Position numbers and translations under genes: made by a program
Shown here: positions 19,355 through 31,047 of the stretch, piece after piece
How the letters are laid out: the number at the start of each line of letters is the position of its first letter
Position numbering within the stretch: the stretch's first letter is position 1
Source: Chloroflexota bacterium
GTDB lineage: Bacteria; Chloroflexota; Anaerolineae; Ardenticatenales; JAADHH01
Direction of reading: 5' to 3'
NCBI GenBank assembly: GCA_013151955.1
Contig: JAADHH010000082.1
Coordinates: forward strand, 1-40,612
DNA length: 40,612 nt
Notes under the pieces: generated by a model
Told to the model about the DNA's origin: nothing
The model's database searches: none
What the model saw: the letters and a program-made list of their open reading frames with translations, nothing else

Positions 19355-22300
19355 TCAGTCTGCCAGGGCATCGTCGATGGCCGCGATAAGTTCGTCACGA
19401 CCGAATGGCTTGGAGAGGGACGGACGACCGGTAACGGTCAGGAAGTTCGCCGTTTCCTCACTGATCACATCACCGGTTACAAACAGAACGCGTCGTGCAA
19501 TCTTGGGGCGGGAAAGCACCAATTGTTTGTAAACTTCGGTGCCGGGCAAACCGGGCATCTTGATGTCAAGGAGAATCAGATCGTAGGTCTCCCCTTCGTG
19601 CAGCAAGTGTTCCAGGGCATCTTTGCCGTTATCCAGGGTTGTGGGGTTGGCGCCGGCCGTGAGCAACAACTGTTCAATCAGCTCGCGCGCGGCAAGCTCG
19701 TCGTCCACGACCAGCACTCTCCGATCCATGAGGTCCGGAGCGGTAAGGTGGTCTGTTCCCCTCCCCTTTTTCTCGGCGGCAGCAGCCCGGGCCGGTGCCT
19801 CATAGGAAACGGGCAGAGACAAGCAGAAAGAGGTTCCTTGCCCCACAGCACTGTGGACGGTCAAATTGCCGCCCAACTCCCTGGCGATGCGATGGCTAAT
19901 GGAGAGGCCCAGCCCGGTTCCTTGTCCGGGCGGCTTCGTGGTAAAGAAGGGGTCGAAGATACGCGAAAGCACGTCCGCAGGGATACCGGGGCCGTCGTCT
20001 TCCACGATGACCCGTACGGAGTCTGCGCCGGCCGCCTCTGTACGCACAACGATACCCGAGCCTGTGCCACTTTCATAGATGGCGTCCCGGGCGTTTTGCA
20101 ATAGGTTGAGGATGATCTGGCCGACGCCGCCACTATCTGTGGTGACCCAGGGGAGGTGCGTGTCAAACTCTTCGGTGACATCGATGCCGTCCAGTTCTAT
20201 TTGCCGGCGCACCAAGGCAATCGTCTGGGCGACCAGGTCGTTTATGTCCGAACGATCCGTTTCGCGTGTCTGCAATCCGCGTGAGAATTGGAGAAGGCCC
20301 TGGACGATCTTGCGTGTTCGTTGACCGGCGGTAGAGATGCGCTCGATCATGTGCCGTTGTTCCTCGTTTTCGGTGCGTTTGAGGAGGAGTTCGCAGAAAC
20401 CGATCACAACGGTGAGGGGATTGTTGATTTCATGGGCCACGCCGGCCGCCAGTTCTCCGACCGAAGCCAGTTTACTCGCCTGGAATAGTTGCTCTTGCGT
20501 GTGGCGTTGGCGGGTAATGTCGGTGATGCGGATCAGCAAGCCGGGCAGGCGTTCTCCCCGCTCATAGACGGGCCGTGCTTGCAGGTCAAAGACGAGCGGT
20601 TGCGTACCCACAACGATTTCGGCTTTGAAGGTGTCATCGTTTTCGACAGACGAAAGGATTTCCTCCAAGCTGTGGTTACCAAATCGCTCCACATGTCCTT
20701 CCTTGTCCAGGTCTGCCAGCAACGAGATCATCTCCTGGGCGGTCGGGCTGGCGACGACCACTTTCCCCTGTTCGTCCAACAAGACCAGGCCGTCCGGCGT
20801 GCTATCCAGGATCGCCTGCAACCGGCTGCGTTGACGGCTTTCCTGGGCCTCGAGACGGACCAGCGCATTACTGGCCTGTTGCGCTACCGCTTTGATGTAA
20901 CGTTCATCCTCTTCGCCAAAGATGTCTGCTCCCCGGCTGTATGCACAGAGCAAGCCAACGACGCGGCTGCCACTGCGCAACTCCGCATGTATGCTGGATG
21001 GGATGGGCCACTTCAAAGAAAGCATGGGGGCAGTCGTTAGGGGTGGGGAAACGTCCAGAACGTTCAGTTCTGCGTTCGCGGCCAGTTGGCCGCCGATGGA
21101 AACATAGGTGCCGCGAAGCTGGTCGAGTATGCGAAGCCTGGCCTCGAAATCCAAAGAACCTTTGATCGCAATTGTCGAAGTGTAGGGGTTTTGGGAGAGG
21201 AGGCATACCGCGGCATCGGGCGAAAGCAATCCGTAAACTGCATTCATCATCACGGCGGTCAATTCTTCCTGAGAGAGGACACCGGCCAGTTTCTGTCCCA
21301 AATCCATCAAAGTGCGCAGCTCTTCGGTGCGTGCCTGGACACGCTGCTCTAAAGAGCGATTCAAGTCGGCCATATTCTGGTACAGGTTTGCGTTGCCGAT
21401 AGCGATGGCGGCGTGGCCGGCCAACATGTTGAGCAGCCGCACCTCTGATTCCGTGAAGGTGTGCGGCTCATCGAATGCTGCATTCAGCACGCCGACCACA
21501 CGATCGCCCAGTTTAATAGGGAAGCCGGCGATAGCATGCACAGACCAGGTCCGGGACCGCTCATCCTGAAAGAGGTTATGCCCGGAGACCTGATTCACGA
21601 TGATTTCTGTGCCTGTTTGAGCCACTGTTGCGGTCAAACCGGAACGCCGTGGCGTGATCGTCTGTTTTGGGTGTTTGGCATCGGGGGACCAGGCACTGAT
21701 TCCGAATGAAAACATTTCCTTTTCCTGGTCATACATGAACAGGTGTGCGTCCGTGGCCCCAATGGTCTCGCGCGCGCGTTTGGCGACGGTCTCCAGCACG
21801 GTGGGCAGATCAAGTGAGCCGGTAATTTGCATACTGACCTCGCGCAAGGCCTCCAGTTCCGAAGCGCGGCGGTGTTCTTTGGCAAGGGTACGCGAATGTT
21901 CAATGGCCGAGGCGGCAACATGGGCAAAAGACATGGCCGTGTCGATTTCATCGTCAGAAAAGTGCCTGGGTCGATCAAAATAAAGAGAGAGCGCACCGAT
22001 TATGCTGCCTTTGTAGTGCAGGGGGAAAAAGGTGATGCCATGAAATCCCTCTTGCTCTACAAAAGAGCGAAACGGACGGTAAGCGGGGTCGGTCATAGCA
22101 TCGGTAACAATCAACGGCTTTCCTGTAATCATCAACCGGGAACCGGGGGTACTCTCGACTTGAGCCAGCATGTTTTCAAGGTAATGTGCGGAAAGGCCCC
22201 GGGAAACCGGGCAAACCACCGCATTGCTCCCCTCTTGCATCAAGTAGATCGCACAGCGGTCGGCATCCAGAACATCCATGCTTTCGGTGACGATGTCTTG

Positions 22301-23044
22301 CAACACCCGTTCTTGATCCAGTCCGATGCTGATCCGTTCAATGGCGCGGCTGAGGGAAAAGAACCGTCTGGCCTGGCCCTGAACGCGTTCCACCAGGTCG
22401 GCTTTCTCGTCCAGGGCAGCCCGCAGTTGGTGACGGCCTTCGGCCATGACCATGACCAAGCTGCCCACGGCAATAAACATACCCAGGACGTTGCCCAGCC
22501 AGAAGCCGATGGGAGCGAACCAGACGATGGGACGGAGGAAGGGAAAATCGAGTTTGTGTAGCCCCCACAAGAAGAAGGCCGAGCTTACCAGTCCGGCACC
22601 GGCCAGGTGGCGTTTTCCCCGGTCGCGCCAGATGACATAGCCGGCGAGGATATAGGCCAGCCCCATGATGCTGAACAGCGGGATTGTCGTCCACAAGAAA
22701 TCTTGCAAGCCAAATATCCCGACCAGCACCCAGCCAGATAGCAAACCGATTGCCAGAAACCGTTCATGATCGGGGCGGTGAAGTTCTGCGAACTCCAGCG
22801 TACCGAACAACAAATAAACAGCATTGAGCCCGGCCAAAATCCATTTGAGCGATTCCAGAACAGGCTGATGGGGTGAGGAGAGGGTCGCCAGGGTCACTAC
22901 CATGCGCAGGGCGTAGTATGCCCAGGCAAGGGTCCATAACCGCATGGCCACAGAAGGTGCGTAGCGGTAAACGTAAAGAAAGGAAACAAATAGAGTTAGT
23001 GTGACTAGTAATGCGCCGACGACAGAGGGGACTAGCCAATCCAT
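19355..23044 (-). CDS. Hybrid sensor histidine kinase (N-terminal TM region, about 3 GAF domains, PAS, HisKA, HATPase_c, C-terminal receiver)
   Basis: Hydrophobic N-terminus; three GAF-like blocks; PAS-like AILDSTPDGLVLLDEQGKVV; H-box ASVGELAAGVAHEINNPLTVVIGFCELLL; N/G boxes ..NLLQNARDAI.., DDGPGIPADVLSRIFDPFFTTKPPGQGTGLGLSIS; receiver RRVLVVDDELAAREL..LILLDIKMPG. Confidence 0.93.
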   Translation of the reverse strand: MDWLVPSVVGALLVTLTLFVSFLYVYRYAPSVAMRLWTLAWAYYALRMVVTLATLSSPHQPVLESLKWILAGLNAVYLLFGTLEFAELHRPDHERFLAIGLLSGWVLVGIFGLQDFLWTTIPLFSIMGLAYILAGYVIWRDRGKRHLAGAGLVSSAFFLWGLHKLDFPFLRPIVWFAPIGFWLGNVLGMFIAVGSLVMVMAEGRHQLRAALDEKADLVERVQGQARRFFSLSRAIERISIGLDQERVLQDIVTESMDVLDADRCAIYLMQEGSNAVVCPVSRGLSAHYLENMLAQVESTPGSRLMITGKPLIVTDAMTDPAYRPFRSFVEQEGFHGITFFPLHYKGSIIGALSLYFDRPRHFSDDEIDTAMSFAHVAASAIEHSRTLAKEHRRASELEALREVSMQITGSLDLPTVLETVAKRARETIGATDAHLFMYDQEKEMFSFGISAWSPDAKHPKQTITPRRSGLTATVAQTGTEIIVNQVSGHNLFQDERSRTWSVHAIAGFPIKLGDRVVGVLNAAFDEPHTFTESEVRLLNMLAGHAAIAIGNANLYQNMADLNRSLEQRVQARTEELRTLMDLGQKLAGVLSQEELTAVMMNAVYGLLSPDAAVCLLSQNPYTSTIAIKGSLDFEARLRILDQLRGTYVSIGGQLAANAELNVLDVSPPLTTAPMLSLKWPIPSSIHAELRSGSRVVGLLCAYSRGADIFGEEDERYIKAVAQQASNALVRLEAQESRQRSRLQAILDSTPDGLVLLDEQGKVVVASPTAQEMISLLADLDKEGHVERFGNHSLEEILSSVENDDTFKAEIVVGTQPLVFDLQARPVYERGERLPGLLIRITDITRQRHTQEQLFQASKLASVGELAAGVAHEINNPLTVVIGFCELLLKRTENEEQRHMIERISTAGQRTRKIVQGLLQFSRGLQTRETDRSDINDLVAQTIALVRRQIELDGIDVTEEFDTHLPWVTTDSGGVGQIILNLLQNARDAIYESGTGSGIVVRTEAAGADSVRVIVEDDGPGIPADVLSRIFDPFFTTKPPGQGTGLGLSISHRIARELGGNLTVHSAVGQGTSFCLSLPVSYEAPARAAAAEKKGRGTDHLTAPDLMDRRVLVVDDELAARELIEQLLLTAGANPTTLDNGKDALEHLLHEGETYDLILLDIKMPGLPGTEVYKQLVLSRPKIARRVLFVTGDVISEETANFLTVTGRPSLSKPFGRDELIAAIDDALAD

Positions 23045-23251
23045 GTTAATCCCTTTTTATGAGATTGTGAGGTGAAGACGCATGGGGCAAGAGCTTTTCC
23101 AGCCCGTTTCTACAATTGTACGCCAAATCCATGCTGAGGTCAAATTGCAGGGAGAGGGCGTCAATTTGTATGATGGGCGGGCCGTGCCGGAATAGGGATT
23201 CCGGCGCTACGGTCATGCGCAACCCTGCGGCAACCGCCGGAGAAAGAGTAC

Positions 23252-23280
23252 TTGCCAAAACAGGGAACCTATGGTATAGT
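23252..23280 (+). promoter_or_regulatory. Sigma70-like promoter for rpsF-rpsR
   Basis: TTGCCA - 17 bp - TATAGT, about 124 bp upstream of the rpsF ATG. Confidence 0.72.
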
Positions 23281-23403
23281 ACGCGCGGTTAGAACAATAG
23301 CAAAGGTTGCACGCGCTTTCTGCTCCGGGAAGACAGAGAACCTCTCACAAGCTGTCATTTCCGGGGCCTCTAGTGAAGAGACCAAAGAAAGGAGATTCCC
23401 ACG

Positions 23404-23871
23404 ATGGGCAAACTACGTAGTTATGAGCTTTACGTTGTGCTTCGTCCCGAGTTGGACGAAGAGGCAATTCAGGCATTTACGGACCACCTCACCCAACTGG
23501 TCACCGATCACCAGGGTTCTGTGGCCAGCATCCAAGTCAAGAACGTGCGCAAGTTGGCCTATGCCATCGAGAAGACATTAGAAGGGCGCGATATTATCCT
23601 CCAACTCCGCCTGCCCCCCGGCCCGACGAAAGAGATCGAACGCCTACTTCAACTGAACGAGACCGTGCTTCGTTATCTCACGACCCGAATCCCGGATCTT
23701 CCGGAGCCGGAAGAAGAAGAAACAACGAGCGATGATTCTTCTCCGGCCAAGGAAATAGAAGAGGTAGTCGAAGAAGAACCCACTTCGCCCGATGCACCGG
23801 AAGCTGCCATAGAAACAGAGGCTGTAGATTCAGCCTTAGAAGAGCCCGAAGAAGAGGAGATACAACAGTGA
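23404..23871 (+). CDS. rpsF: 30S ribosomal protein S6 with acidic C-terminal extension
   Basis: [64 protein letters not shown]..., followed by an E/D-rich tail. Confidence 0.93.
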   Translation: MGKLRSYELYVVLRPELDEEAIQAFTDHLTQLVTDHQGSVASIQVKNVRKLAYAIEKTLEGRDIILQLRLPPGPTKEIERLLQLNETVLRYLTTRIPDLPEPEEEETTSDDSSPAKEIEEVVEEEPTSPDAPEAAIETEAVDSALEEPEEEEIQQ

Positions 23872-24149
23872 GCAACCATACCCGTCCCAGTACGTACAAG
23901 AAGAAACAACGCCGGCGGCCTTTCCGAAGGAAATATTGCATTTTCTGTGCAGAGAAAGCCAAGGGCATAGACTATAAACAACTCGACTTGATTCGCCAAT
24001 TTACGGACGATCGTGGGAAAATGATACCTCGCCGTAAAGCAGGAACCTGCGCAAAGCACCAGCGCCAACTTGCGCTGGCCATAAAGCGTGCCCGATTTCT
24101 GGCCTTGCTCCCATACGACGCAGAACACGTTCGCATTTATGGTCGATAG
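23868..24149 (+). CDS. rpsR: 30S ribosomal protein S18
   Basis: [72 protein letters not shown] start overlaps the rpsF stop (GTGA). Confidence 0.97.
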   Translation: MSNHTRPSTYKKKQRRRPFRRKYCIFCAEKAKGIDYKQLDLIRQFTDDRGKMIPRRKAGTCAKHQRQLALAIKRARFLALLPYDAEHVRIYGR

Positions 24150-24152
24150 CCA

Positions 24153-25463
24153 ATGGCCAAGAAATCTCGCAACCGGAAACCGTCACCAAAGGGACCAGAT
24201 GTCTCTCGAAAGCAACGGGCTCGTAGCCTCCGTGAACAAAAGCAACGCCGGCAAGTTCTGATCGGGCTGGCCATTGTCGGGGCATTGTTGGTCATCGTCT
24301 TTGGCGTAGGGCTGGCCCAAGAATTTATCCTGAAGGGAGCCGAGCCCATCGCTGTGGTCAACCAACAGGAAATACGAACCGACACCTACCAACACAGAGT
24401 CCAATTTCAGCGATACCAACTTCAAGGCTACATCAATCAGTTGACCGGCCAGCTTGGACAGCTCGACCCGACCGACAAGAGCACCGACTTTCTGCGCCAA
24501 TACTTCCAGCAAAACCTTCAGCAGCTCCAGTCCCGGTATACAAACATTGCCACACAAGTACTCAACGATATGATCGATGAGAAGCTGATTGCCCAACGCG
24601 CGCAGGAACTGGGCATCACCGTAACCGATGCCGAAGTTGATCAAGAAATTCAACGGCAGATGGCCGCACAGGCGCGGTCGGTCATCGCGCCCGATGCGAC
24701 AGCTACAGCGACTGCCGCAGTTGCTGCGTCCGCGACCGCAGCCTTGTGGACGCCGACACCGTTACCGACCGCCACTCCCACCCTGACGGCAACGGCGGTA
24801 GTGACAGACACGGCAACGCCCACGGTACCAACCGAGGCCGGGCCACCGCCCCCCGCCCCCACGACACATGTCTACACGGCCGATGAGTTCCAAAAGGACT
24901 ACGCGACCTTCCTGTCGAGTTTGAAAAACAATGTCAACCTGAGCGAGCAGGAGTTTCGCGATATGGCTCGGGCCAGCTTACTGCGCCAAAAGGTGCAAGA
25001 TTACCTGGCGCAGCAAGTACCAACCGAGGCCGAACAGATTCATGCCCGGCATATCCTGGTGAAGACAAAAGAGGAAGCCACGAAAGTCATAGAGCGCCTC
25101 AAGGCCGGCGAGGATTTTGCCGCTGTGGCCAAGGACGTCTCCACCGACACCGGGTCAAAGGATAAGGGCGGAGACTTGGGCTGGTTTCCGCGCGGCCAAA
25201 TGGTGAAACAGTTTGAGGATGCGGCCTTCGCGCTGAAGCCGGGGCAAATTAGCGACCCGGTGCAAACAACTTTCGGCTTCCACATCATCGAGGTGCTGGA
25301 GGGGCCCGAGACTCGACCTTTAGATGCGGCTACGCTGCAAAGCAAACGCCAAGCGGCCCTGACCGATTGGCTAAAAGAAGCGCGCTATGGCCCGAACGTG
25401 GAACGCAGGTGGTCCGAGGACAAAGTGCCGCCTGATCCATTCGGGACGCCGACCGGGGGGTAA
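24153..25463 (+). CDS. Membrane-anchored SurA/PpiC-type peptidylprolyl isomerase
   Basis: TM segment VLIGLAIVGALLVIVFGVGLAQEFIL, SurA_N-like region, low-complexity T/P/A linker, rotamase core IHARHILVKTKEEATKVIERLKAGEDFAAVAKDVSTDTGSKDKGGDLGWFPRGQMVKQFEDAAFALKPGQISDPVQTTFGFHIIEVLE. Confidence 0.93.
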   Translation: MAKKSRNRKPSPKGPDVSRKQRARSLREQKQRRQVLIGLAIVGALLVIVFGVGLAQEFILKGAEPIAVVNQQEIRTDTYQHRVQFQRYQLQGYINQLTGQLGQLDPTDKSTDFLRQYFQQNLQQLQSRYTNIATQVLNDMIDEKLIAQRAQELGITVTDAEVDQEIQRQMAAQARSVIAPDATATATAAVAASATAALWTPTPLPTATPTLTATAVVTDTATPTVPTEAGPPPPAPTTHVYTADEFQKDYATFLSSLKNNVNLSEQEFRDMARASLLRQKVQDYLAQQVPTEAEQIHARHILVKTKEEATKVIERLKAGEDFAAVAKDVSTDTGSKDKGGDLGWFPRGQMVKQFEDAAFALKPGQISDPVQTTFGFHIIEVLEGPETRPLDAATLQSKRQAALTDWLKEARYGPNVERRWSEDKVPPDPFGTPTGG

Positions 25464-25487
25464 TCCACAACAGTCACCATGAGTGCG

Positions 25488-25580
25488 TGCGCGCCACCAA
25501 TCATGAAAATGGCGGGACGTGAAACGTATTGCGTATTGCGTCTTACGCATCACGTTTTACGGATTACGTGACACATGACA
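25488..25580 (-). repeat. Heptad-periodic intergenic repeat copy R4 (inverted relative to R2/R3)
   Basis: Reverse complement reads ..cgtaaaacgtgatgcgtaagacgcaatacgcaatacgtttcacgtcccgccattttcatgattggtggcgcgc.., matching R3. Confidence 0.9.
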
Positions 25581-25596
25581 CTTATTTTCAAAACAG

Positions 25597-27798
<2,202 letters not shown>

Positions 27799-28087
27799 CG
27801 CCACGACTCCCCGCCAGGCAATCAGAAAAACCGTGGCGCCTTTGCCAAAAGGGGGACACGACCGGCAGAATGGACAAATCGGCCCAGTGCCCCTATAATC
27901 TCTATGGCGGTAGATGGGCGGTTCGACGGTGTCACACAAACATCAATCGAGTCCCTTTTTTCCGGTGCTCGCGGCTCCTGTCCTCGGGAGCGTCTCCGGT
28001 GATCTCTATTCGGGAAACGCGCCTCACATCATCCGCCATCTGTTGCCTATTCAGTATACACCGATTTTATTGAAATCGCAAGCTGCT

Positions 28088-29230
28088 GTGAACACGACCA
28101 ACGAAGACGGACAATCTCTGCCCAAAAGGCTCTTTGATTCTCTGTGGGCCACTCTGGGATCGCCAAAGACAACGGGGTACCTCCTGGCGGGCATCCTGTT
28201 GGGTTGGGGTGCGACGTGGCTGGTGCCCCAAATGCCGGCCTCCGTGGAACAAGATTCCCGTCTGGCGGCACAGTGGGTGGCAGACAGGCTCCAGGGCGGG
28301 GGGCTCGCCGGTAAATTGCTGGCGTATGCCGGCATTTTCGACATCCGTCACGCCTTCTGGTTTACCCTGCTGTGGGCGGGACTGGCTGCTGCGCTCTCCA
28401 TCGGCTTGGCCGATAGCTGCATGGAACTGTTGTGGCAATGGCGAAGTGGACACAGCCGCTCTTGGGCGGGCACGGCCCGCAGGGTAGGACGGACTCTCTT
28501 CTACGCCGGTGCGCTGTTTGCCCTGGCCGGCCTTTACTGGGGGGACCAACATAGTTTCTCCACTCGCGTGTCGCTCCTGCCTGGGCAACAGATAGCGATT
28601 GGGCATAACCTGCCCTGGTCGCTGCGCTTCGATGGGTTCGATGCGCCTCCGGCCACGGTCGGGGAGGGGCGAGAGCTCCGTGGCCGGGCCACCCTCCTCG
28701 ATTTCGACGGAACGGCGCGCGTCAGCGCGAATCTTTCGGCCCGGCAGCCCCTGCAATTCGAGAACCTCACCGTCCGGCCCATCTGGTTTGGCCGGCGTGT
28801 ACGCCTTTCGGTGCGCGATGAGCAGGGGGCGAGCATACGCTTGCGCGTGGGAAAGGAGGGGCCTTCGAGCGACGAAGCCATCCTGTTCTTTGGCCAAGAC
28901 GAAAAGCAAGAAGTTCTCTTGCCCGCCAAGGGCTGGCGGTTGACGCTGGACTACCATTTGGACTCACAGGCCGTGCTCGTCGAAATGCACCGCCCCCCGC
29001 TTGGGGAAGGGGATGAATCGGCCCGCACCGATCGTGTGGCAGTCGTTTCTCCCGCCACATTCCTCCTGGCAGGTGTTACCGTTCACATCGAGAGCGACAC
29101 GTACGCCACATTGGCCACGCATTACCAGCCCGGCCGCAAGCTGTTGTTCCGGGGCCTGGGATTGGCCGTACTGGGGTTGGTGGTTCTCGCACTGGCCCGT
29201 ATTTTCCTGCCTGAGCAATTTCGTGTATAA
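28088..29230 (+). CDS. ResB-like cytochrome c biogenesis membrane protein
   Basis: LGSPKTTGYLLAGILLGWGATWLVPQMP and LLAYAGIFDIRHAFWFTLLWAGLAAALSIGLAD resemble the ResB N-terminus; C-terminal single TM. Start tentatively GTG at 28088 (the ORF extends upstream). Confidence 0.6.
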   Translation: MNTTNEDGQSLPKRLFDSLWATLGSPKTTGYLLAGILLGWGATWLVPQMPASVEQDSRLAAQWVADRLQGGGLAGKLLAYAGIFDIRHAFWFTLLWAGLAAALSIGLADSCMELLWQWRSGHSRSWAGTARRVGRTLFYAGALFALAGLYWGDQHSFSTRVSLLPGQQIAIGHNLPWSLRFDGFDAPPATVGEGRELRGRATLLDFDGTARVSANLSARQPLQFENLTVRPIWFGRRVRLSVRDEQGASIRLRVGKEGPSSDEAILFFGQDEKQEVLLPAKGWRLTLDYHLDSQAVLVEMHRPPLGEGDESARTDRVAVVSPATFLLAGVTVHIESDTYATLATHYQPGRKLLFRGLGLAVLGLVVLALARIFLPEQFRV

Positions 29231-29308
29231 TGGCAGGGGAGCTGAACAGCAACGATTTGTGCTAGGCGCTTAGGGCGTCAACATCGACAAAAAGTTGTCT
29301 ATGTCTCT

Positions 29309-29335
29309 GTAGGACACAGATTCTCACAGAAAAAC
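29309..29335 (+). repeat. 27-bp module A, copy 1
   Basis: gtaggacacagattctcacagaaaaac; exact reverse complement of 34691-34717. Confidence 0.92.
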
Positions 29336-29425
29336 AGTATCTTCTCAATATTCCGGGGCGAAGAAGTTCGACTTTTGGTAAAAGTTGAACTTCTGGGTCG
29401 CCCCACCCCGTTTTATTGAGAAGAT
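29336..29425. repeat. Hairpin element B, copy 1 (nested inverted repeats)
   Basis: tatcttctcaata..tattgagaagata outer arms; ggggcga..tcgcccc and gaagttcgactttt..aaaagttgaacttc inner arms; loop GGT. 86/90 identical to 34718-34807. Confidence 0.92.
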
Positions 29426-29559
29426 ACGAAAAACAGAGATAAAACATTCAGAAAAATCTGTGTGCGAAGCCTGCGGGAATCTGTGTCCCCTGCCCTTTTG
29501 TCAACTGCCCCACAAGGGGCCACATTTTCTGAGCGAAGTCTCGGGAGGAGATAGAATCT

Positions 29560-30183
29560 GTGAGGAAACTGGTTGTCGGTGTGGCCGGGGGTACCGGTTC
29601 GGGAAAAACTACCATCTCGCAAGAGATCCTGCGACGGGCTGGCGCGAACAACATAGCATACATCCAGCACGACAGCTACTATCGAGACCGCAGCCACCTA
29701 CCTCCTGCCGAGCGAGGCAAAATCAACTTTGATCACCCGGACGCGCTGGAAACCGATCTGCTCGTACAACACATCCACCTCCTCAGGCAGGGGAAAACCG
29801 TCCAGGTCCCGATTTACGATTTCACCACCCATACGCGTCGCCCGCAGACAAAAACCCTGGAGCCACGGCCCATTCTCCTGGTAGAAGGAATTCTGATCTT
29901 CGTTGAGCCGGCGCTGCGAGACGTCTTTGACATCAGAATTTTCGTGGACACCGATGCCGACATACGCTTCATTCGTCGTTTGAAGCGGGACATCTCCGAA
30001 CGTGGTCGCACGCTGGAATCCGTTGTGCAACAGTACCGGGAAACGGTGCGGCCCATGCACCTGGAATTCGTGGAACCGAGCAAACGCTACGCAGACATGA
30101 TCATCCCGGAAGGGGGCTATAACAGCGTGGCGCTGGACATGGTTACGGCACGCATCGAGAAGATGTTGAACGGGGAGGGATGA
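29560..30183 (+). CDS. udk: Uridine kinase
   Basis: VVGVAGGTGSGKTTISQEIL, HDSYYRDRSHLP, NFDHPDALETDLL, VPIYDFTTHTR, ILLVEGILIFVEPALRDVFDIRIFVDTDADIRFIRRLKRDISERGRT. Confidence 0.97.
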   Translation: MRKLVVGVAGGTGSGKTTISQEILRRAGANNIAYIQHDSYYRDRSHLPPAERGKINFDHPDALETDLLVQHIHLLRQGKTVQVPIYDFTTHTRRPQTKTLEPRPILLVEGILIFVEPALRDVFDIRIFVDTDADIRFIRRLKRDISERGRTLESVVQQYRETVRPMHLEFVEPSKRYADMIIPEGGYNSVALDMVTARIEKMLNGEG

Positions 30184-30245
30184 AGATGGGGCAGCGTACG
30201 TCCCCCCTGTCGGGTGGCCGTCATTTTTTTGCGTTTTGGGCTGCC

Positions 30246-30275
30246 TTACTTGCTCGCAGCGGACGACATACGCGG
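30246..30275 (+). repeat. Short dispersed repeat (acttgctcg[c/g]agcggacgaca), copy 2
   Basis: acttgctcgcagcggacgacatacgcg matches acttgctcggagcggacgacagtacgcg at about 17971-17998. Confidence 0.75.
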
Positions 30276-30312
30276 GCTAATTCTATTTGCTGCGCAAGCC
30301 CCCCGTGCACAC

Positions 30313-30341
30313 TTGACACACAGAGAGTGGCAGCGTATAAT
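30313..30341 (+). promoter_or_regulatory. Consensus sigma70 promoter
   Basis: Perfect TTGACA - 17 bp - TATAAT, about 36 bp upstream of the ATG at 30377. Confidence 0.85.
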
Positions 30342-30376
30342 ACCGGTACCAGTTGATAGAGGTCTGTGATAACAAT

Positions 30377-31021
30377 ATGCGTGAAATACTCGTCGAACAG
30401 GAATGGGGGCGCCATCGCCTATTGCTCTTGTTAGCAGCCGCAATACTTGTGATTTGGTTGTCTCCACTGGATATAGTTCTGGGTGACATCTCTCGTCTGG
30501 CCTATTTGCACGGAGCCATGGTGTGGGTCGCCCTCATTTGCTTGACGGCAGGCAGCCTATTCGGGCTGATACACCTGCGCACCCATCGCCTCGCGTGGCA
30601 CCGGCGCTCCCAGGCCCTGATACGAGCCGGCCTGGTATTCTGGATCGGGTATCTGCCATTGAGCATGTGGACAGCACACCTGGCCTGGTCTCGCGTGTTT
30701 CTGGCCGAACCTCGCTATGGCATGGCCGTGGTGATAGCCATCGCCGGCCTGTCGTTCCAGGTCGGGGCCAGCTTGTTGGAAAGCCGCCGGCTGGGCAGCC
30801 TGCTGAATGCAGCGCTTGGCCTCTTCGTGTGGACCATGTTGGTACGTACCCCCCTGGTCATGCACCCAGAAGCACCCATGCGCACATCACCGTCGCCGGG
30901 CATCAAACTGTTTTTTCTCGCCCTGGTAGTCATCGGTTTGCTCATCGCTGTGCAAGTGGGATACTATTTGACCCCCATCAAGGGCCAGCAGGCGACGAAA
31001 ACGCAAACAACCCAGGCATGA
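30377..31021 (+). CDS. Multi-pass membrane protein, tentatively CcmC/CcsA-like
   Basis: About 6 hydrophobic segments; ISRLAYLHGAMVWVALICLTAG resembles the CcmC/CcsA N-terminal His-containing segment. ATG at 30377 preferred over the TTG at 30353 because of promoter position. Confidence 0.4.
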   Translation: MREILVEQEWGRHRLLLLLAAAILVIWLSPLDIVLGDISRLAYLHGAMVWVALICLTAGSLFGLIHLRTHRLAWHRRSQALIRAGLVFWIGYLPLSMWTAHLAWSRVFLAEPRYGMAVVIAIAGLSFQVGASLLESRRLGSLLNAALGLFVWTMLVRTPLVMHPEAPMRTSPSPGIKLFFLALVVIGLLIAVQVGYYLTPIKGQQATKTQTTQA

Positions 31022-31047
31022 AGAAAGTGAGGAGGACCTGATTTACC

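Noticed and set aside
19109-20104. 331-aa plus-strand ORF over dgt and the histidine kinase
   Set aside because: Antisense to receiver and HATPase domains with clear motifs on the minus strand.
27799-27939. Upstream extension of RelA/SpoT (MCDTVEPPIYRHRDYRG...)
   Set aside because: Does not resemble the Rel N-terminus; the internal ATG at 27798 gives a normal start (MSVPTPETKSKANIENISK).
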